DNA of 20,208 nt from positions 1 to 20,208 of the forward strand of contig DAOLIQ010000063.1 of NCBI GenBank assembly GCA_035328465.1, written 5' to 3'. Positions 7,121-17,100 of this stretch are shown here, piece after piece; the first letter of the stretch is position 1; every line of letters starts with the position of its first letter. The stretch is from JADJEI01 sp035328465. GTDB taxonomy: Bacteria > Bacteroidota > Ignavibacteria > Ignavibacteriales > Ignavibacteriaceae. A model generated the notes under the pieces. The model was not told where the DNA came from and searched no databases. It worked only from the letters and a program-made list of their open reading frames with translations. The translations under genes were made by a program, and so were the position numbers.

Positions 7121-7468
7121 ATGAAAAGATTCGAGAAGCATATTTTCGTTTGTGAAAATGTCAGACCTCAAAACCACCCACGTGGCTGCTGTAGTGAAAA
7201 GGGAAGTGTTCAGCTTAGAGACTATCTTAAAAAACGAATTAAAGAATTAGGCATTAATTCTGATATTCGTGTCAACTCTTCCGGCTGTCTTGATGCTTGT
7301 GAATTTGGTCCTTCAATTGTCATCTATCCCGAACAGATATGGTATGGCGGTGTTTCAATGGAAGATGTTGAAGAGATTATTCAGAGTCATCTAATTCAAA
7401 ACCATCCTGTCGACCGATTACTTATAAAAGATGCACGATTTCATAAAGATGTTAAAAACAAATCTTAA
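7121..7468 (+). CDS. Thioredoxin-like [2Fe-2S] ferredoxin
   Basis: A 115-residue protein of the thioredoxin-fold [2Fe-2S] ferredoxin family. It begins HIFVCENVRP with C11, followed by GCCSEKGS (C23, C24) and SSGCLDACEFGP (C56, C60). The pattern C-x11-C then C-x3-C is that of the family's cluster ligands, with C24 as an extra cysteine. The end IVIYPEQIWYGGV matches the usual fold closure. It would be a soluble electron carrier; its donor and acceptor cannot be read from the sequence. The gene ends inside the start of nth, with overlap of 38 bp, so the two are translationally linked. No good Shine-Dalgarno site precedes the ATG. Confidence 0.92.
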   Translation: MKRFEKHIFVCENVRPQNHPRGCCSEKGSVQLRDYLKKRIKELGINSDIRVNSSGCLDACEFGPSIVIYPEQIWYGGVSMEDVEEIIQSHLIQNHPVDRLLIKDARFHKDVKNKS

Positions 7469-8093
7469 AATTCGTGCACAAAATATATTCGATATTCTTA
7501 GGAAGGAATACCCGAATGTCAAACCCGCTCTTGAGTATAAAAATCCATTTCAATTATTAATAGCGACAATATTATCAGCACAGTGTACCGATGAAAGAGT
7601 GAATCTTGTTACTAAAAAACTTTTCAAAAAATACAAATCAGCGGCAGACTTTCTTTCTGTAGAAATTGGTGAATTGCAAAAAGATATTTTCTCCACAGGT
7701 TTTTACAGACAGAAAGCCAAAAGTATTATTTTGTGCTGCACTCAATTGATTAATGAGTACAATGGTAAAGTTCCAACGGATTTTGACAGCCTGATAAAAC
7801 TTGCAGGGGTGGGAAGAAAAACTGCATCCGTTATTGCCGGGAATGCTTTTGGAATTCCAGCCATTGCAGTTGATACACATGTTAAAAGGTTATCTAATTT
7901 ACTTGGGTTCATCGAGTCCGATGATCCGGTAAAAATAGAATTTAAACTAAAAGAATTATTGCCTAAAGGTGATTGGATTAATTCATCTCACTGGCTTGCT
8001 TCTCATGGAAGAAAAATTTGCATTGCCAGAAGACCGAAGTGCGAGTTATGTAAAATCAATCATTTCTGTCCATCCAACAAATTAAAGGATTAG
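7431..8093 (+). CDS. nth: Endonuclease III, DNA glycosylase / AP lyase
   Basis: A 220-residue HhH-GPD glycosylase that removes oxidised pyrimidines and nicks abasic sites in base excision repair. The helix-hairpin-helix LAGVGRKTA contains the catalytic Lys130; Asp148 in AVDTHVKR is the catalytic acid, the same 18-residue spacing as Lys120/Asp138 in E. coli Nth. The C-terminal C197-x6-C204-x2-C207-x5-C213 ligates the [4Fe-4S] cluster. The early QLLIATILSAQCTDERVN helix also matches the family. Two starts are possible: ATG 7431 as given, or ATG 7449 (214 residues), which fits the E. coli length slightly better; neither has a convincing ribosome-binding site. It overlaps the ferredoxin gene and is followed four bases later by the HD-domain gene. 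Confidence 0.96.
   Translation: MHDFIKMLKTNLKIRAQNIFDILRKEYPNVKPALEYKNPFQLLIATILSAQCTDERVNLVTKKLFKKYKSAADFLSVEIGELQKDIFSTGFYRQKAKSIILCCTQLINEYNGKVPTDFDSLIKLAGVGRKTASVIAGNAFGIPAIAVDTHVKRLSNLLGFIESDDPVKIEFKLKELLPKGDWINSSHWLASHGRKICIARRPKCELCKINHFCPSNKLKD
8084..8089 (+). promoter_or_regulatory. Shine-Dalgarno site supporting a TTG start
   Basis: AAAGGA sits inside the 3' end of nth, eight bases before TTG 8098. The first in-frame ATG (8113) is 23 bases away, which makes TTG the better start for the HD-domain gene. Confidence 0.55.
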
Positions 8094-8097
8094 TATT

Positions 8098-8667
8098 TTG
8101 GAAATCGATATTATGCACAATCGTGAAGCCTGTTTTTCGATATTAAATGAATATACTAAAAGTGAAAGCTTGCTTAAACATGCCTTTGCAGTCGAAACAT
8201 GTGTTCGGGCGTATGCAGCAAAGCTTAATGAAGATGTTGAATTTTGGGGAAATGTTGCATTGCTTCACGACTTTGATTATGAAATGTTTCCTACCTCTGA
8301 AGATCATCCATTTAAAGGGAGTGAAATTTTAAAGGAGAAAGGATTTAGCGAAGAATTTCGCAGAGCAATTTTATCGCATGCAGCATATACCGGGGTTACG
8401 AGAGAAAGTACGCTCGAAAAAATCTTATTTGCTTGTGATGAATTAGCCGGATTTATAACAGCAGTTACGTATGTTCGTCCGAGCAAATCAATTGATGAGG
8501 TAGAAGTTTCTTCAGTGAAAAAGAAAATGAAGGATAAAGCCTTTGCACGGGCAGTCAGTCGTGATGATATAAAAAATGGTGCTGCCGAACTCGGAATTGA
8601 TCTTGATTCGCATATTGCTTTCTGTATAAATGCAATGAGAGAAAATAAAATGCTGTTAGGATTATAA
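8098..8667 (+). CDS. HD-domain metal-dependent hydrolase
   Basis: A 189-residue protein with an HD-superfamily core: H28 in LLKHAFAVE, H57-D58 in ALLHDFDYE, H70 in DHPFKG, H94 in ILSHAAYTG and D114 in ACDELAGF. These fit a metal-binding HD phosphohydrolase site. The substrate is unknown; nucleotides or phosphate esters are typical of the superfamily. The TTG at 8098 is chosen because AAAGGA at 8084-8089 lies eight bases upstream; the first ATG (8113) would be 23 bases from it. The gene follows nth by four bases and probably shares its transcript. The second half (about 115-189) is helical and less characteristic, with a lysine-rich KKKMKDK segment. Confidence 0.85.
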   Translation: MEIDIMHNREACFSILNEYTKSESLLKHAFAVETCVRAYAAKLNEDVEFWGNVALLHDFDYEMFPTSEDHPFKGSEILKEKGFSEEFRRAILSHAAYTGVTRESTLEKILFACDELAGFITAVTYVRPSKSIDEVEVSSVKKKMKDKAFARAVSRDDIKNGAAELGIDLDSHIAFCINAMRENKMLLGL

Positions 8668-8791
8668 TTGAGAAGTTTATTTTGATCAGAACGAAAAAAG
8701 AATCCTTTACCAGTGAAACATTTAGCATCTTAAATATAAACTTCGGATGAATTCAATTCGGACATAATAAAATTGAATTACTTTAATTGAC

Positions 8792-8823
8792 TTGACATTA
8801 TCCCTATTAGTTGTATAAATTTC
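8792..8823 (+). promoter_or_regulatory. Candidate promoter for the porU-porV cluster
   Basis: TTGACA at 8792-8797 and TATAAA at 8814-8819 have a 16-bp spacer, a near-consensus sigma-70-type pair. The same bases also give a Bacteroidota arrangement: TTG 8792-8794, 21 bases, then TAAATTTC at 8816-8823. It lies in the 277-bp non-coding stretch between the HD-domain gene and porU, leaving a leader of roughly 115 bases before ATG 8945. I see no other feature or strong hairpin in that stretch. Confidence 0.55.
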
Positions 8824-8944
8824 GAACAAAAATATTCGGGAAAAATTTTATTAGAGATTTGCTACTGAAAAAATTAAATGCAGAATTAAGGCTAAACTAA
8901 TATTGATAGTTCTGCTAAAATTTATTAAACATCTTGAGAAAGAA

Positions 8945-11900
8945 ATGAAAAGCAAAATCTCATTAGTTTTTCTTATATTTTTTAACATCAGCATACTTGC
9001 CCAATCTGATTTAAGAATTATTTCGTCTGATCAGCGTTCCATTTTATTGGAATTCGTTCCTGTGTACACAGATACATCGTTAAGTATTTTTGATAATCAA
9101 TCATTCTATTCTTATGATTTTGTCAATTCTTATTTACCAATTGCAGAAGAAAACGGTCTGCCTATTCAGCGGGAAAGACGATTCAATCTTGGCGTACCCG
9201 ATGAAAATGGAAACGCGATTGAAATTCTTAGCACTGAAAGTATTGAAAGAACAGGTGAACTTTTGCCTTACCCAAAAATGATGAAAGATGGCGATTTCAA
9301 TATTTCCAAATATGAAAAATCAAATGAATACTCATCCTTCAAACCTGAATATGAGTTAGTTTCATTCGGTGATTTTGGTTTCGTACGTGATTTGCCTGTT
9401 CAGACTTTTATTATTCGACCGATTCAATTTGATCCTTCAATTAATAAGATAAAAGTTTATAAGAAAATCACATTTCGAATCAACTTTGGTCCCTCAATAA
9501 GTAATCAACCTGTTAACGATGATTTGCTTTCCTCATCAATAATGAATTTTAGTTCTGCAAAATTTTGGGTTAAGAAAAATCCTCAACTTAATAAAGAGAT
9601 TATCAACAGTGTACTTTCAACAGGGAAGTGGGTAAGATTCGAAACACCGACAGAAGGCATTTATAAAATAGACTACAATTCACTTACGTCCTTCGGAATT
9701 GACCCTGCAACAGTTGATCCGCGAACAATTAAAATTTATAATAACGGCGGTAAAGTATTGCCCGAACTTAATACAACCACCCGTCCGGTTGATTTAATCG
9801 AGAATGCAATTTTTATTTCCGGCGAGAGTGACGGCAAATTCGATCCTAGTGATTACATTCTTTTTTACGGAAGAGGAACATCCTTTTGGGATTTTGATCA
9901 AACCGCAAATGATTTAATCAGGCAAATCAATCCTTATTCTTCTCAAAACTTTTTCTGGATAACTTCCGGCGGAAATAACGGGATACGAATGACAAGTAAA
10001 TCAAGTGAGCCTGCTGCGGCTAATCTTGTCGTTAATAATTCACCCGCCTTTATTCTTTACGAGGATGATAAAATAAATCTCGGCAAATCAGGTCGAGAAT
10101 TTTTTGGTGATGATTTCACTCCCTCAATTAATTCAAGAACTTATACTAATAAACTCGATCAGCGTGATAATTCTGTCCCCGTAAATTATAAATTCAGATT
10201 TATTAATGGAACCCCTATTCCGTTCACTTTATCTCTTCAGGAAAATTCATCGTCAATTTTTAATGATATAATAAGTGGGCACGACGATTATTATAAAGTC
10301 GGATATTCTGAAATTAATTTTGCAAATTTTAGCAGTGCACTAACAGATGACAGAAGTGTACTTAAATTTCAAACTACATTCTCAAATTCAAGCGGCATAG
10401 GTTATTTAGATTATTTTGAAATTGAATATACAAGATTCCTGAAACCGGTGGATGATCATCTCCTCTACTTTTCCCCTCAAGCTGATGGGATCGTTGAATA
10501 TGACTTATCCGGTTTTGCTTCTTCAAACATTAAAGTTTATGATGTAACTGATTTTAGCAACACAAAGATTATTACTAACCCATCCATGCTTAGCGGTGGA
10601 GAATTTCGGTTCAAATCAGCAGAAAATAGTTTATCAGTTTCAAAATATTTTGCCGTTGGCAATGATAATTTTTTAACACCAATCAATCCGGTTGAAGCAG
10701 CTAATTCAAATGTTCATGGTATTGAATCCGGTGCAAAATATATAATCATAACATCAAAAGAATTTCTTGAGGCAGCCAACCGATTGAAGAATTACAGACA
10801 AAATGAAGCAGAAATTCCAATCTCTACAATTGTAGTTGATATCCAGGAAATTTTTAATGAATTCAGCGGGGGGTTATTTGATCCAACTGCAATGAGAGAT
10901 TTCCTAAAATATGCTTACGATAATTGGACAATAAAACCGGAGTATGTTTTATTTTTTGGAGCAGGCACTTATGATTATAAAAACATTGAAGGATTTGGAG
11001 GCAATTTTATACCTACCTACCAGACGGTAGAATCTCTTGCATTAATTTATTCTTACACTACAGATGATTATTTCTGCCGTATATCGGGAACCGATTCGAT
11101 TGTTGATTTAGGATTCGGTAGAATAACTGTTCACAATACTGCAGAAGCCAACGCTGCTGTGGATAAAATTATATTTTATGAAACCCAAAGTGAAAAAGGT
11201 CCTTGGCGGAATAATATTACTATGGTTGCTGATGATGAGAAAACATCAACTACTTACGAAGGCAGCGAACATACAGCTCCTTCTGAAACAATATCTAACA
11301 CTATAATTCCTCAGTCGTTCGACTTTCATAAAATATATTCTACAACTTATGACGATGTCATTACAGGCGCCGGAAGAAGAAAACCAGATGTTAACAAAGC
11401 TATAATTGATGCAATTAACGAAGGTACTCTTCTCGTAAATTATATCGGTCATGGGAGTCCGGATGTTTGGGCACACGAATTTATTTTTGAAAAAAATGTC
11501 ACCATACCGCAATTAAAAAATGATAAATACTTCTTTCTGTCTGCAGCAACATGCGATTTTGGATATTATGATATCCCCAATTCTGTCAGCGCAGCAGAAG
11601 AAATGTTACTGATGCCTGATGCTGGTGAAATAGGAGCATTTACTTCATCCCGATTAGTTTACTCTGGTTTGAATCATGCTTTAAGCTATAAATTCTTCCA
11701 AGACCTGCTTCTTGCGGAGCGAGATTCATTAAACTTAAATGTTCCACTTGGTAAGGCTCTGTTTGAAACAAAACAATTATACTATGGTGTCAACGATCAG
11801 AAGTATCACATTTTTGGTGATCCTCTTCTCAGACTGCGGGTGCCGGAATACCCTGCGATGATTGACACAATAAATGGCAGCGGCTTAACAACCGCAGTTC

Positions 11901-12922
11901 AAATAAAGGCACTCGGTGATGTAAAACTTTCAGGCAGAATTTTAGACGATAACGGAAACTTGTGGAGCGATTTCAACGGCGAAGGTATTCTTACTGTTTT
12001 CGATTCCGAGAGAAGTGTACTGCTCGAAAAAATGAGTACAATAAGCAATCCCTTTTATATGAAAGTGCAGGGGGGGGTAATTTTTAAAGGTAGAATTTCT
12101 GTTATCAATGGCGAGTTTGAGTCTAGTTTTGTTGTCCCAAAAGATATTTCTTACGAGAATAAGAATGGAAAGATTGTATTCTATTTCCTCAATTCTAACT
12201 CGGATGGATTGGGCTACACTAATCAGATCATTGTGGGTGGGACTGATACCACCAGATCGAATGATGGCGCCGGGCCTCAAATTGAAATTTATTTTGATGA
12301 TACTTCATTTAGAAATGCTTATCTTGTTACTCCAAACTCGAAGTTAATTGTTAAACTTTCCGACGAGACTGGATTGAATACCACAGGCACAGGGGTCGGG
12401 CACAATCTTGAAGGCATTTTAAATGATGATAAAAATAATCCATTAAATTTAACTAATTATTTTACCGGTGATCTTGATGCTAATGGCAAGTCTGGTGAAA
12501 TAAATTATCAATTTTCAAATCTTGAACAAGGTGAATACAAAATACAGGTAAAGGCGTGGGATGTGTTCAATAATTTTGCTGATGAAACGACTTTTTTCAG
12601 TGTAGTCTCTGGTGACGAATTGGTTATCAGTGATATTTATAACTATCCAAATCCGTTTAGTTCAAATACAACTTTTACTTTTCAGCAAAACCTTAATTCA
12701 CCAATCGATGTGAGAATAAAAATTTATACCGTTGCCGGAAGAATGATCAAACAAATTGAACAAAATGCCATTAACGAAAAATATGTTACAATTGATTGGG
12801 ATGGTAGAGATGAAGATGGTGATATTTTGGCAAACGGTGTCTATCTTTACAAGATAATTGTTAAGACAATAAACGGTGATTTCAATAAAAGCGTGCTTGG
12901 TAAAATCGCCATAATAAAATAG
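8945..12922 (+). CDS. porU: Type IX secretion C25-family signal peptidase / sortase PorU
   Basis: A 1325-residue outer-membrane-associated cysteine protease of the gingipain fold. PorU removes the C-terminal sorting signal of T9SS cargo and attaches the cargo to anionic LPS. The signal peptide is about residues 1-20 (MKSKISLVFLIFFNISILAQ); an upstream in-frame TTG (8903) is rejected because it would bury it. The C25 domain spans about 598-965 with catalytic His836 in NYIGHGSPD and Cys870 in SAATCDFGYYD, the gingipain spacing, and closes with YHIFGDPLLRL. The last ~94 residues are a T9SS-type C-terminal domain starting YNYPNPF, expected to be retained in PorU. It is longer than the ~1,150-residue Porphyromonas protein, mostly N-terminal to the protease domain. 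porV follows directly, as in many Bacteroidota. G6 and G8 tracts lie within the gene. Confidence 0.93.
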   Translation: MKSKISLVFLIFFNISILAQSDLRIISSDQRSILLEFVPVYTDTSLSIFDNQSFYSYDFVNSYLPIAEENGLPIQRERRFNLGVPDENGNAIEILSTESIERTGELLPYPKMMKDGDFNISKYEKSNEYSSFKPEYELVSFGDFGFVRDLPVQTFIIRPIQFDPSINKIKVYKKITFRINFGPSISNQPVNDDLLSSSIMNFSSAKFWVKKNPQLNKEIINSVLSTGKWVRFETPTEGIYKIDYNSLTSFGIDPATVDPRTIKIYNNGGKVLPELNTTTRPVDLIENAIFISGESDGKFDPSDYILFYGRGTSFWDFDQTANDLIRQINPYSSQNFFWITSGGNNGIRMTSKSSEPAAANLVVNNSPAFILYEDDKINLGKSGREFFGDDFTPSINSRTYTNKLDQRDNSVPVNYKFRFINGTPIPFTLSLQENSSSIFNDIISGHDDYYKVGYSEINFANFSSALTDDRSVLKFQTTFSNSSGIGYLDYFEIEYTRFLKPVDDHLLYFSPQADGIVEYDLSGFASSNIKVYDVTDFSNTKIITNPSMLSGGEFRFKSAENSLSVSKYFAVGNDNFLTPINPVEAANSNVHGIESGAKYIIITSKEFLEAANRLKNYRQNEAEIPISTIVVDIQEIFNEFSGGLFDPTAMRDFLKYAYDNWTIKPEYVLFFGAGTYDYKNIEGFGGNFIPTYQTVESLALIYSYTTDDYFCRISGTDSIVDLGFGRITVHNTAEANAAVDKIIFYETQSEKGPWRNNITMVADDEKTSTTYEGSEHTAPSETISNTIIPQSFDFHKIYSTTYDDVITGAGRRKPDVNKAIIDAINEGTLLVNYIGHGSPDVWAHEFIFEKNVTIPQLKNDKYFFLSAATCDFGYYDIPNSVSAAEEMLLMPDAGEIGAFTSSRLVYSGLNHALSYKFFQDLLLAERDSLNLNVPLGKALFETKQLYYGVNDQKYHIFGDPLLRLRVPEYPAMIDTINGSGLTTAVQIKALGDVKLSGRILDDNGNLWSDFNGEGILTVFDSERSVLLEKMSTISNPFYMKVQGGVIFKGRISVINGEFESSFVVPKDISYENKNGKIVFYFLNSNSDGLGYTNQIIVGGTDTTRSNDGAGPQIEIYFDDTSFRNAYLVTPNSKLIVKLSDETGLNTTGTGVGHNLEGILNDDKNNPLNLTNYFTGDLDANGKSGEINYQFSNLEQGEYKIQVKAWDVFNNFADETTFFSVVSGDELVISDIYNYPNPFSSNTTFTFQQNLNSPIDVRIKIYTVAGRMIKQIEQNAINEKYVTIDWDGRDEDGDILANGVYLYKIIVKTINGDFNKSVLGKIAIIK

Positions 12923-13020
12923 GAATAAATTTTAAGTCTGTTATTTATCATAATTTTTATATTTTAAATCCCTTCAAGATGATCATTTATTTTAGAAACT
13001 AAATAGCTTAATTATTAATC

Positions 13021-13025
13021 GGAGG
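13021..13025 (+). promoter_or_regulatory. Strong Shine-Dalgarno site for porV
   Basis: GGAGG lies eight bases before ATG 13034. It suggests that porV is translated more strongly than its neighbours, which lack comparable sites. The 111-bp gap between porU and porV shows no clear promoter or terminator. Confidence 0.75.
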
Positions 13026-13033
13026 TTACAAAA

Positions 13034-14191
13034 ATGAAAGTACTAATCAGGCTCTTGCTGATCAGCGTGTTGTTTACAATGTTTGGAAAAGTTACCTATG
13101 CCCAAGGTGAAGCCGCTGTTCCATTTCTTCTTTTAGCTCCTGACTCCAGAGCCGGCGGGCTTGGTGAATCAGGTACAGGTTTAGCTGATAACTCAGCTGC
13201 AATTTTCTGGAATCCTGCTGGAATCGCATTCTTGACAGGAACTGAACTTAGCATTACGCACAGTAATTGGCTCCCTCAATTCAATCTCGATCTGTTTTAT
13301 GATTACCTTACCTATCGGCAATACTTTGAAGAATTAGATGGAAGCGTTACAGCAAGTATCACTTATATGAATTTTGGAGAGTTTGTTCGAACTGGTCCTG
13401 ATTCTCCAGATCCAATCGGAACATTCCGTTCATTTGATGCTGCTCTTACTCTTGGTTATGCAACCAAAATAGATCCTGATTGGGGACTTGGATTTAACTT
13501 CCGTTTGATTCATAGTCGCCTTTCTGATGCACCGACTGCTGAAGAACAAGGCTCCGGTGTTGCAACTTCTGTTAGTTTTGATGTTGCTGCTATGTGGCGA
13601 CCAGTCAGATTTGTTCTTCCTTTCATTGACGAAGATATAGGTGGGAAATTAAGTATTGGTGTAAACCTAAGTAACCTCGGTCCAAAAATTTATTACATTG
13701 ATAGAGCACAGGCTGATCCAATTCCAACAAACTTTAGGCTTGGTTTTGCTTACAAAATTCTTGATGACGAATATAATTCTATGATTTATACACTCGATTT
13801 TAGCAAATTGCTTGTTAGCCGTGATGGCGCAACATCAAAGGAATTTTATCAGGCAATTTTCACCGCGTGGGCTGATGACTCATTTAGTGAAGAACTAAGA
13901 GATATCGTTACTTCGATGGGACTAGAATATTGGTACGGCAGCCCAGGTGATTTTCTTTTTGCTCTCCGTTCCGGATTCTTTTACGAAGATCCTTCTTACG
14001 GTAACAGAAAATTTTTGACTTTTGGCGCCGGGATAAGATATGATATTTACGGATTTGATTTCAGCTACATAACAACTTCGGTTTTCAAAGGTGGTGAGAA
14101 TCATCCACTTTCAGATACTTTGAGATTTACAGTATTAATTGGCTGGGGTGCTGTTCCCGAATCTACAAGAGGACTTCCAAGAGGAATTTAA
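13034..14191 (+). CDS. porV: Type IX secretion outer-membrane shuttle protein PorV
   Basis: A 385-residue barrel of the FadL-like PorV/PorQ family. It has a signal peptide (residues 1-23, ending VTYAQ) followed by the family signature PFLLLAPDSRAGGLGESGTG and SAAIFWNPAGIAFL. The rest is a series of amphipathic strands ending in FTVLIGWGAVPE plus a short tail. Length is close to the ~390 residues of Porphyromonas PorV (LptO). PorV collects folded cargo from the translocon through its C-terminal domain and delivers it to PorU. Adjacency to porU supports PorV rather than the related PorQ. The gene follows GGAGG at a good distance and precedes the M6-like gene by eight bases. Confidence 0.93.
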   Translation: MKVLIRLLLISVLFTMFGKVTYAQGEAAVPFLLLAPDSRAGGLGESGTGLADNSAAIFWNPAGIAFLTGTELSITHSNWLPQFNLDLFYDYLTYRQYFEELDGSVTASITYMNFGEFVRTGPDSPDPIGTFRSFDAALTLGYATKIDPDWGLGFNFRLIHSRLSDAPTAEEQGSGVATSVSFDVAAMWRPVRFVLPFIDEDIGGKLSIGVNLSNLGPKIYYIDRAQADPIPTNFRLGFAYKILDDEYNSMIYTLDFSKLLVSRDGATSKEFYQAIFTAWADDSFSEELRDIVTSMGLEYWYGSPGDFLFALRSGFFYEDPSYGNRKFLTFGAGIRYDIYGFDFSYITTSVFKGGENHPLSDTLRFTVLIGWGAVPESTRGLPRGI

Positions 14192-14199
14192 TCTTTTTT

Positions 14200-17100
14200 A
14201 TGCGTCAACTTTATAAGCTGTTTCTTGCGGTGACAATTTGTTTGGGCAGTGTATCTGCCCAAAGTTTTATTGGAGAAATAAATCCTTTCCCTTCAAAACC
14301 GATTGAACAAATTCTTTCAAATGATACGATAAAAATTCTTGCAGTGATGGTAAACTTTACCGATGATAAAGATGAATCAACTTTTGGAAATGGGAAATTT
14401 GGATCTATCTATACTCAGAATTATGGAAACACAATTATTGATCCACTTCCGCACGACGACCAATATTTTGAATCTCATTTACAATTTGCTAAAAATTATT
14501 TTCAAAAAGTCTCTGGCGGAATGTCAAATATTTCTTTCACAATCTTGCCCGACACATTTTCAGTTTCGAAAACAATGAGAAATTATTCGCCTGAAACCAA
14601 TTCGAGTGATTTCACTGTGATCGCTTCATTTGCGGAAGAGGTTTGGAGAATTGCGGATCAAAATAACCCCGGGTTTAATTTTAGTGATTATGACCTTTTC
14701 ATTATCTTTCATGCAGGGGTGGGCAGAGATGTTACCCTTCCTGGAAGTCTTGGGACTGAAAGAGATATTCCATCGGTTTATCTTTCAACTAATGCTTTAA
14801 AAAATATTTATGGCGAAACATTTGAAGGTTTTCCTGTTTCAGGCGGTTCATTTAAAATTTTAAATAGTATGATAATTCCTGAAACCGAAAGCAGGGAAGT
14901 CAGCAGCTTCGGAAGTGTTTTCCTTTTTGAACTTTCAATTAATGGATTATTAGTTGCAAGTATCGCCAGCCATCTTGGGCTTCCTGATTTATTTGATACG
15001 GAAACCGGGTTAAGTGCAATCGGTCGTTTTGGATTGATGGATGGACAATCAATCTTTGCTTACAATGGATTATTCCCCCCCGAGCCTTCCGCCTGGGAAA
15101 AAATTTATCTCGGCTGGAAAGAACCAATTGTTGTTGAACCCGGCATTTACAATCTTTCCTTGACTTCTAATACAGTTGCTTCGTTGAGTGATACTGTAAT
15201 TCTAAAAGTTCCACTCACCTCATCAGAATATTATTTAGTTGAAAATAGAACCCGCGATGCTTATCAGGATGGGGCGAATATCTCTTATAAAATTGGTGAT
15301 GTTGTTTTTAATAAATATTTTGAAAAAGACACAGCAGGATTTTATAGCTTTCAAACAGACTCAATTGATGGAGTGGTTGTTGATGTTGATGAATTCGATT
15401 GGGCATTACCCGGCAGTGGAATCCTGATCTGGCATATTGATGAAAATATAATTGATTTGAAAATTGCAGATAACAAAATTAATACCGATAAAAAACTTCG
15501 TGGAGTTGACGTTGAGGAAGCTGATGGTGTGCAGGATATCGGCGAAACCTTCTTTACAATTTTTGGTGATGAAGTAATTGGTGAAGGTACCGAAGAAGAT
15601 TTTTGGCATAAAGATAATCCCGCGGATTTATTCAAGAACCGATTTTCAAAAGATACTTATCCAAACACAAACACAAATTCTAACGCAAATAGTTTAATTA
15701 CATTCTCTGATTTCTCTTCTATTTCTAATCGGATGTCTTTCAATTTAACTTTCGGTGACTCGATAATTAAGCCGATTTTTTATAAACAATTAAACATTAA
15801 TGGCCAAAATCATCTTACATCAAGCGGCGGGAGCGATTTTAGATTTGCGCTGCTCAATAACCAGGACTTACTAATTATAGATGAAACAGGAAACGTTAAA
15901 AAAACTCTCACAAATTTTTCAGATTACAAAGTTGCATCAACTAGCATAATCGGTTCAGATTATTTTGTTGGTGCTTTAAATAACACTCTAAACGTCTATA
16001 TGACCGATGGGCAATTAGAGTTTTTTAAGAGTGTTGATGTTGGAAATCCAATTTCTACTTCACCAGTTCTTGTAAATTTACTTGGAGAAACGATTATTAA
16101 AATCATTACTGTGGATTCTCTAAAAGATTTTTCACTTGGATCTCTTCCTTCAACTCCACCAGTTCAAATTAGCAGCATAAAACTTGGCGAGCAGCAAAGT
16201 ATCTATAGAATATCATTTGCTGCCGGCAGATACTCCTACCTTGCAGAAGTTCTTTCTGATCCTGTTCCTGAAATTACTAAATATAAATTTGTTGAAGATA
16301 CCGGTTTTTCTTATGAATTTGTTGGAGAGAAGCCCGGCGCTATTGCAACCACATTTTCCCGCACGGGGGAGTTTGTCAGTGTGGTTTTAATCGGTCAGAA
16401 ATTTTATATTTTCTCAGAAGGGAAACTCCTTAAAATTTTAGAAAATTCAGGTTGGGCGCCATTGTTTGCCTTTTCAATTGGCGATATAAAAAATGATGGC
16501 GAAAATTATATCATTTTTGTTAACGGAAATAAAATTGAAGCAATCAACTTTGCCGGCGCTTCGGCAGATAATTTCCCTTTCGAAGATCCAAATCATTCAC
16601 TCTTTTTCAGCACCCCATTAACAGCCGATATTGATGGAACAAATCACTCGGAGGTTATTGCACATACAGAGGACGGTAGGATCTTTGCTATTGATGGGGC
16701 AACCGGCAAAATAATTCCCGGATTTCCTATTTCTGCAGGCTCTTTCAGCAGCGGAACACCCTCGATATTTGTTGATGCACAAAACAAAATTTCGCTTGCT
16801 TACATTAACTCGGGTAGAAGCTTCTCGGCTTGGGAAATTGGTCCTACTGAAGGAACGAAATTTTGGACTGAAGAATTCGGCTCAAATTTAAATACAGCTT
16901 CAATCGAAGCGGCGTCTATTGATAATTCAATTAATGAGTTTTTCCCTGTTAATCGTGCCTATAATTACCCCAACCCTGTTTATGAAGGATCAACTAATAT
17001 TCGGTACTTTGTATCTGAAAATGCAAAAATTAATATTAAGATTTTTGATCTTGCAGGTGACTTTGTGGATGAGTTGAACGACGAGGCACAAGGAGGCTTC

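Noticed and set aside
8903..8944. TTG start for porU 42 bases upstream of the chosen ATG
   Set aside because: It would put 14 charged residues ahead of a clean signal peptide; ATG 8945 follows a GAGAAAG stretch and fits better.
11942..12280. Antisense open frame of 112 codons within porU
   Set aside because: No recognisable motif, no promoter or ribosome-binding site, entirely within the PorU coding sequence.
15351..15635. Antisense open frame of 94 codons within the M6-like gene
   Set aside because: Ser/Pro/Thr-rich composition that mirrors the overlying gene, with no independent evidence.
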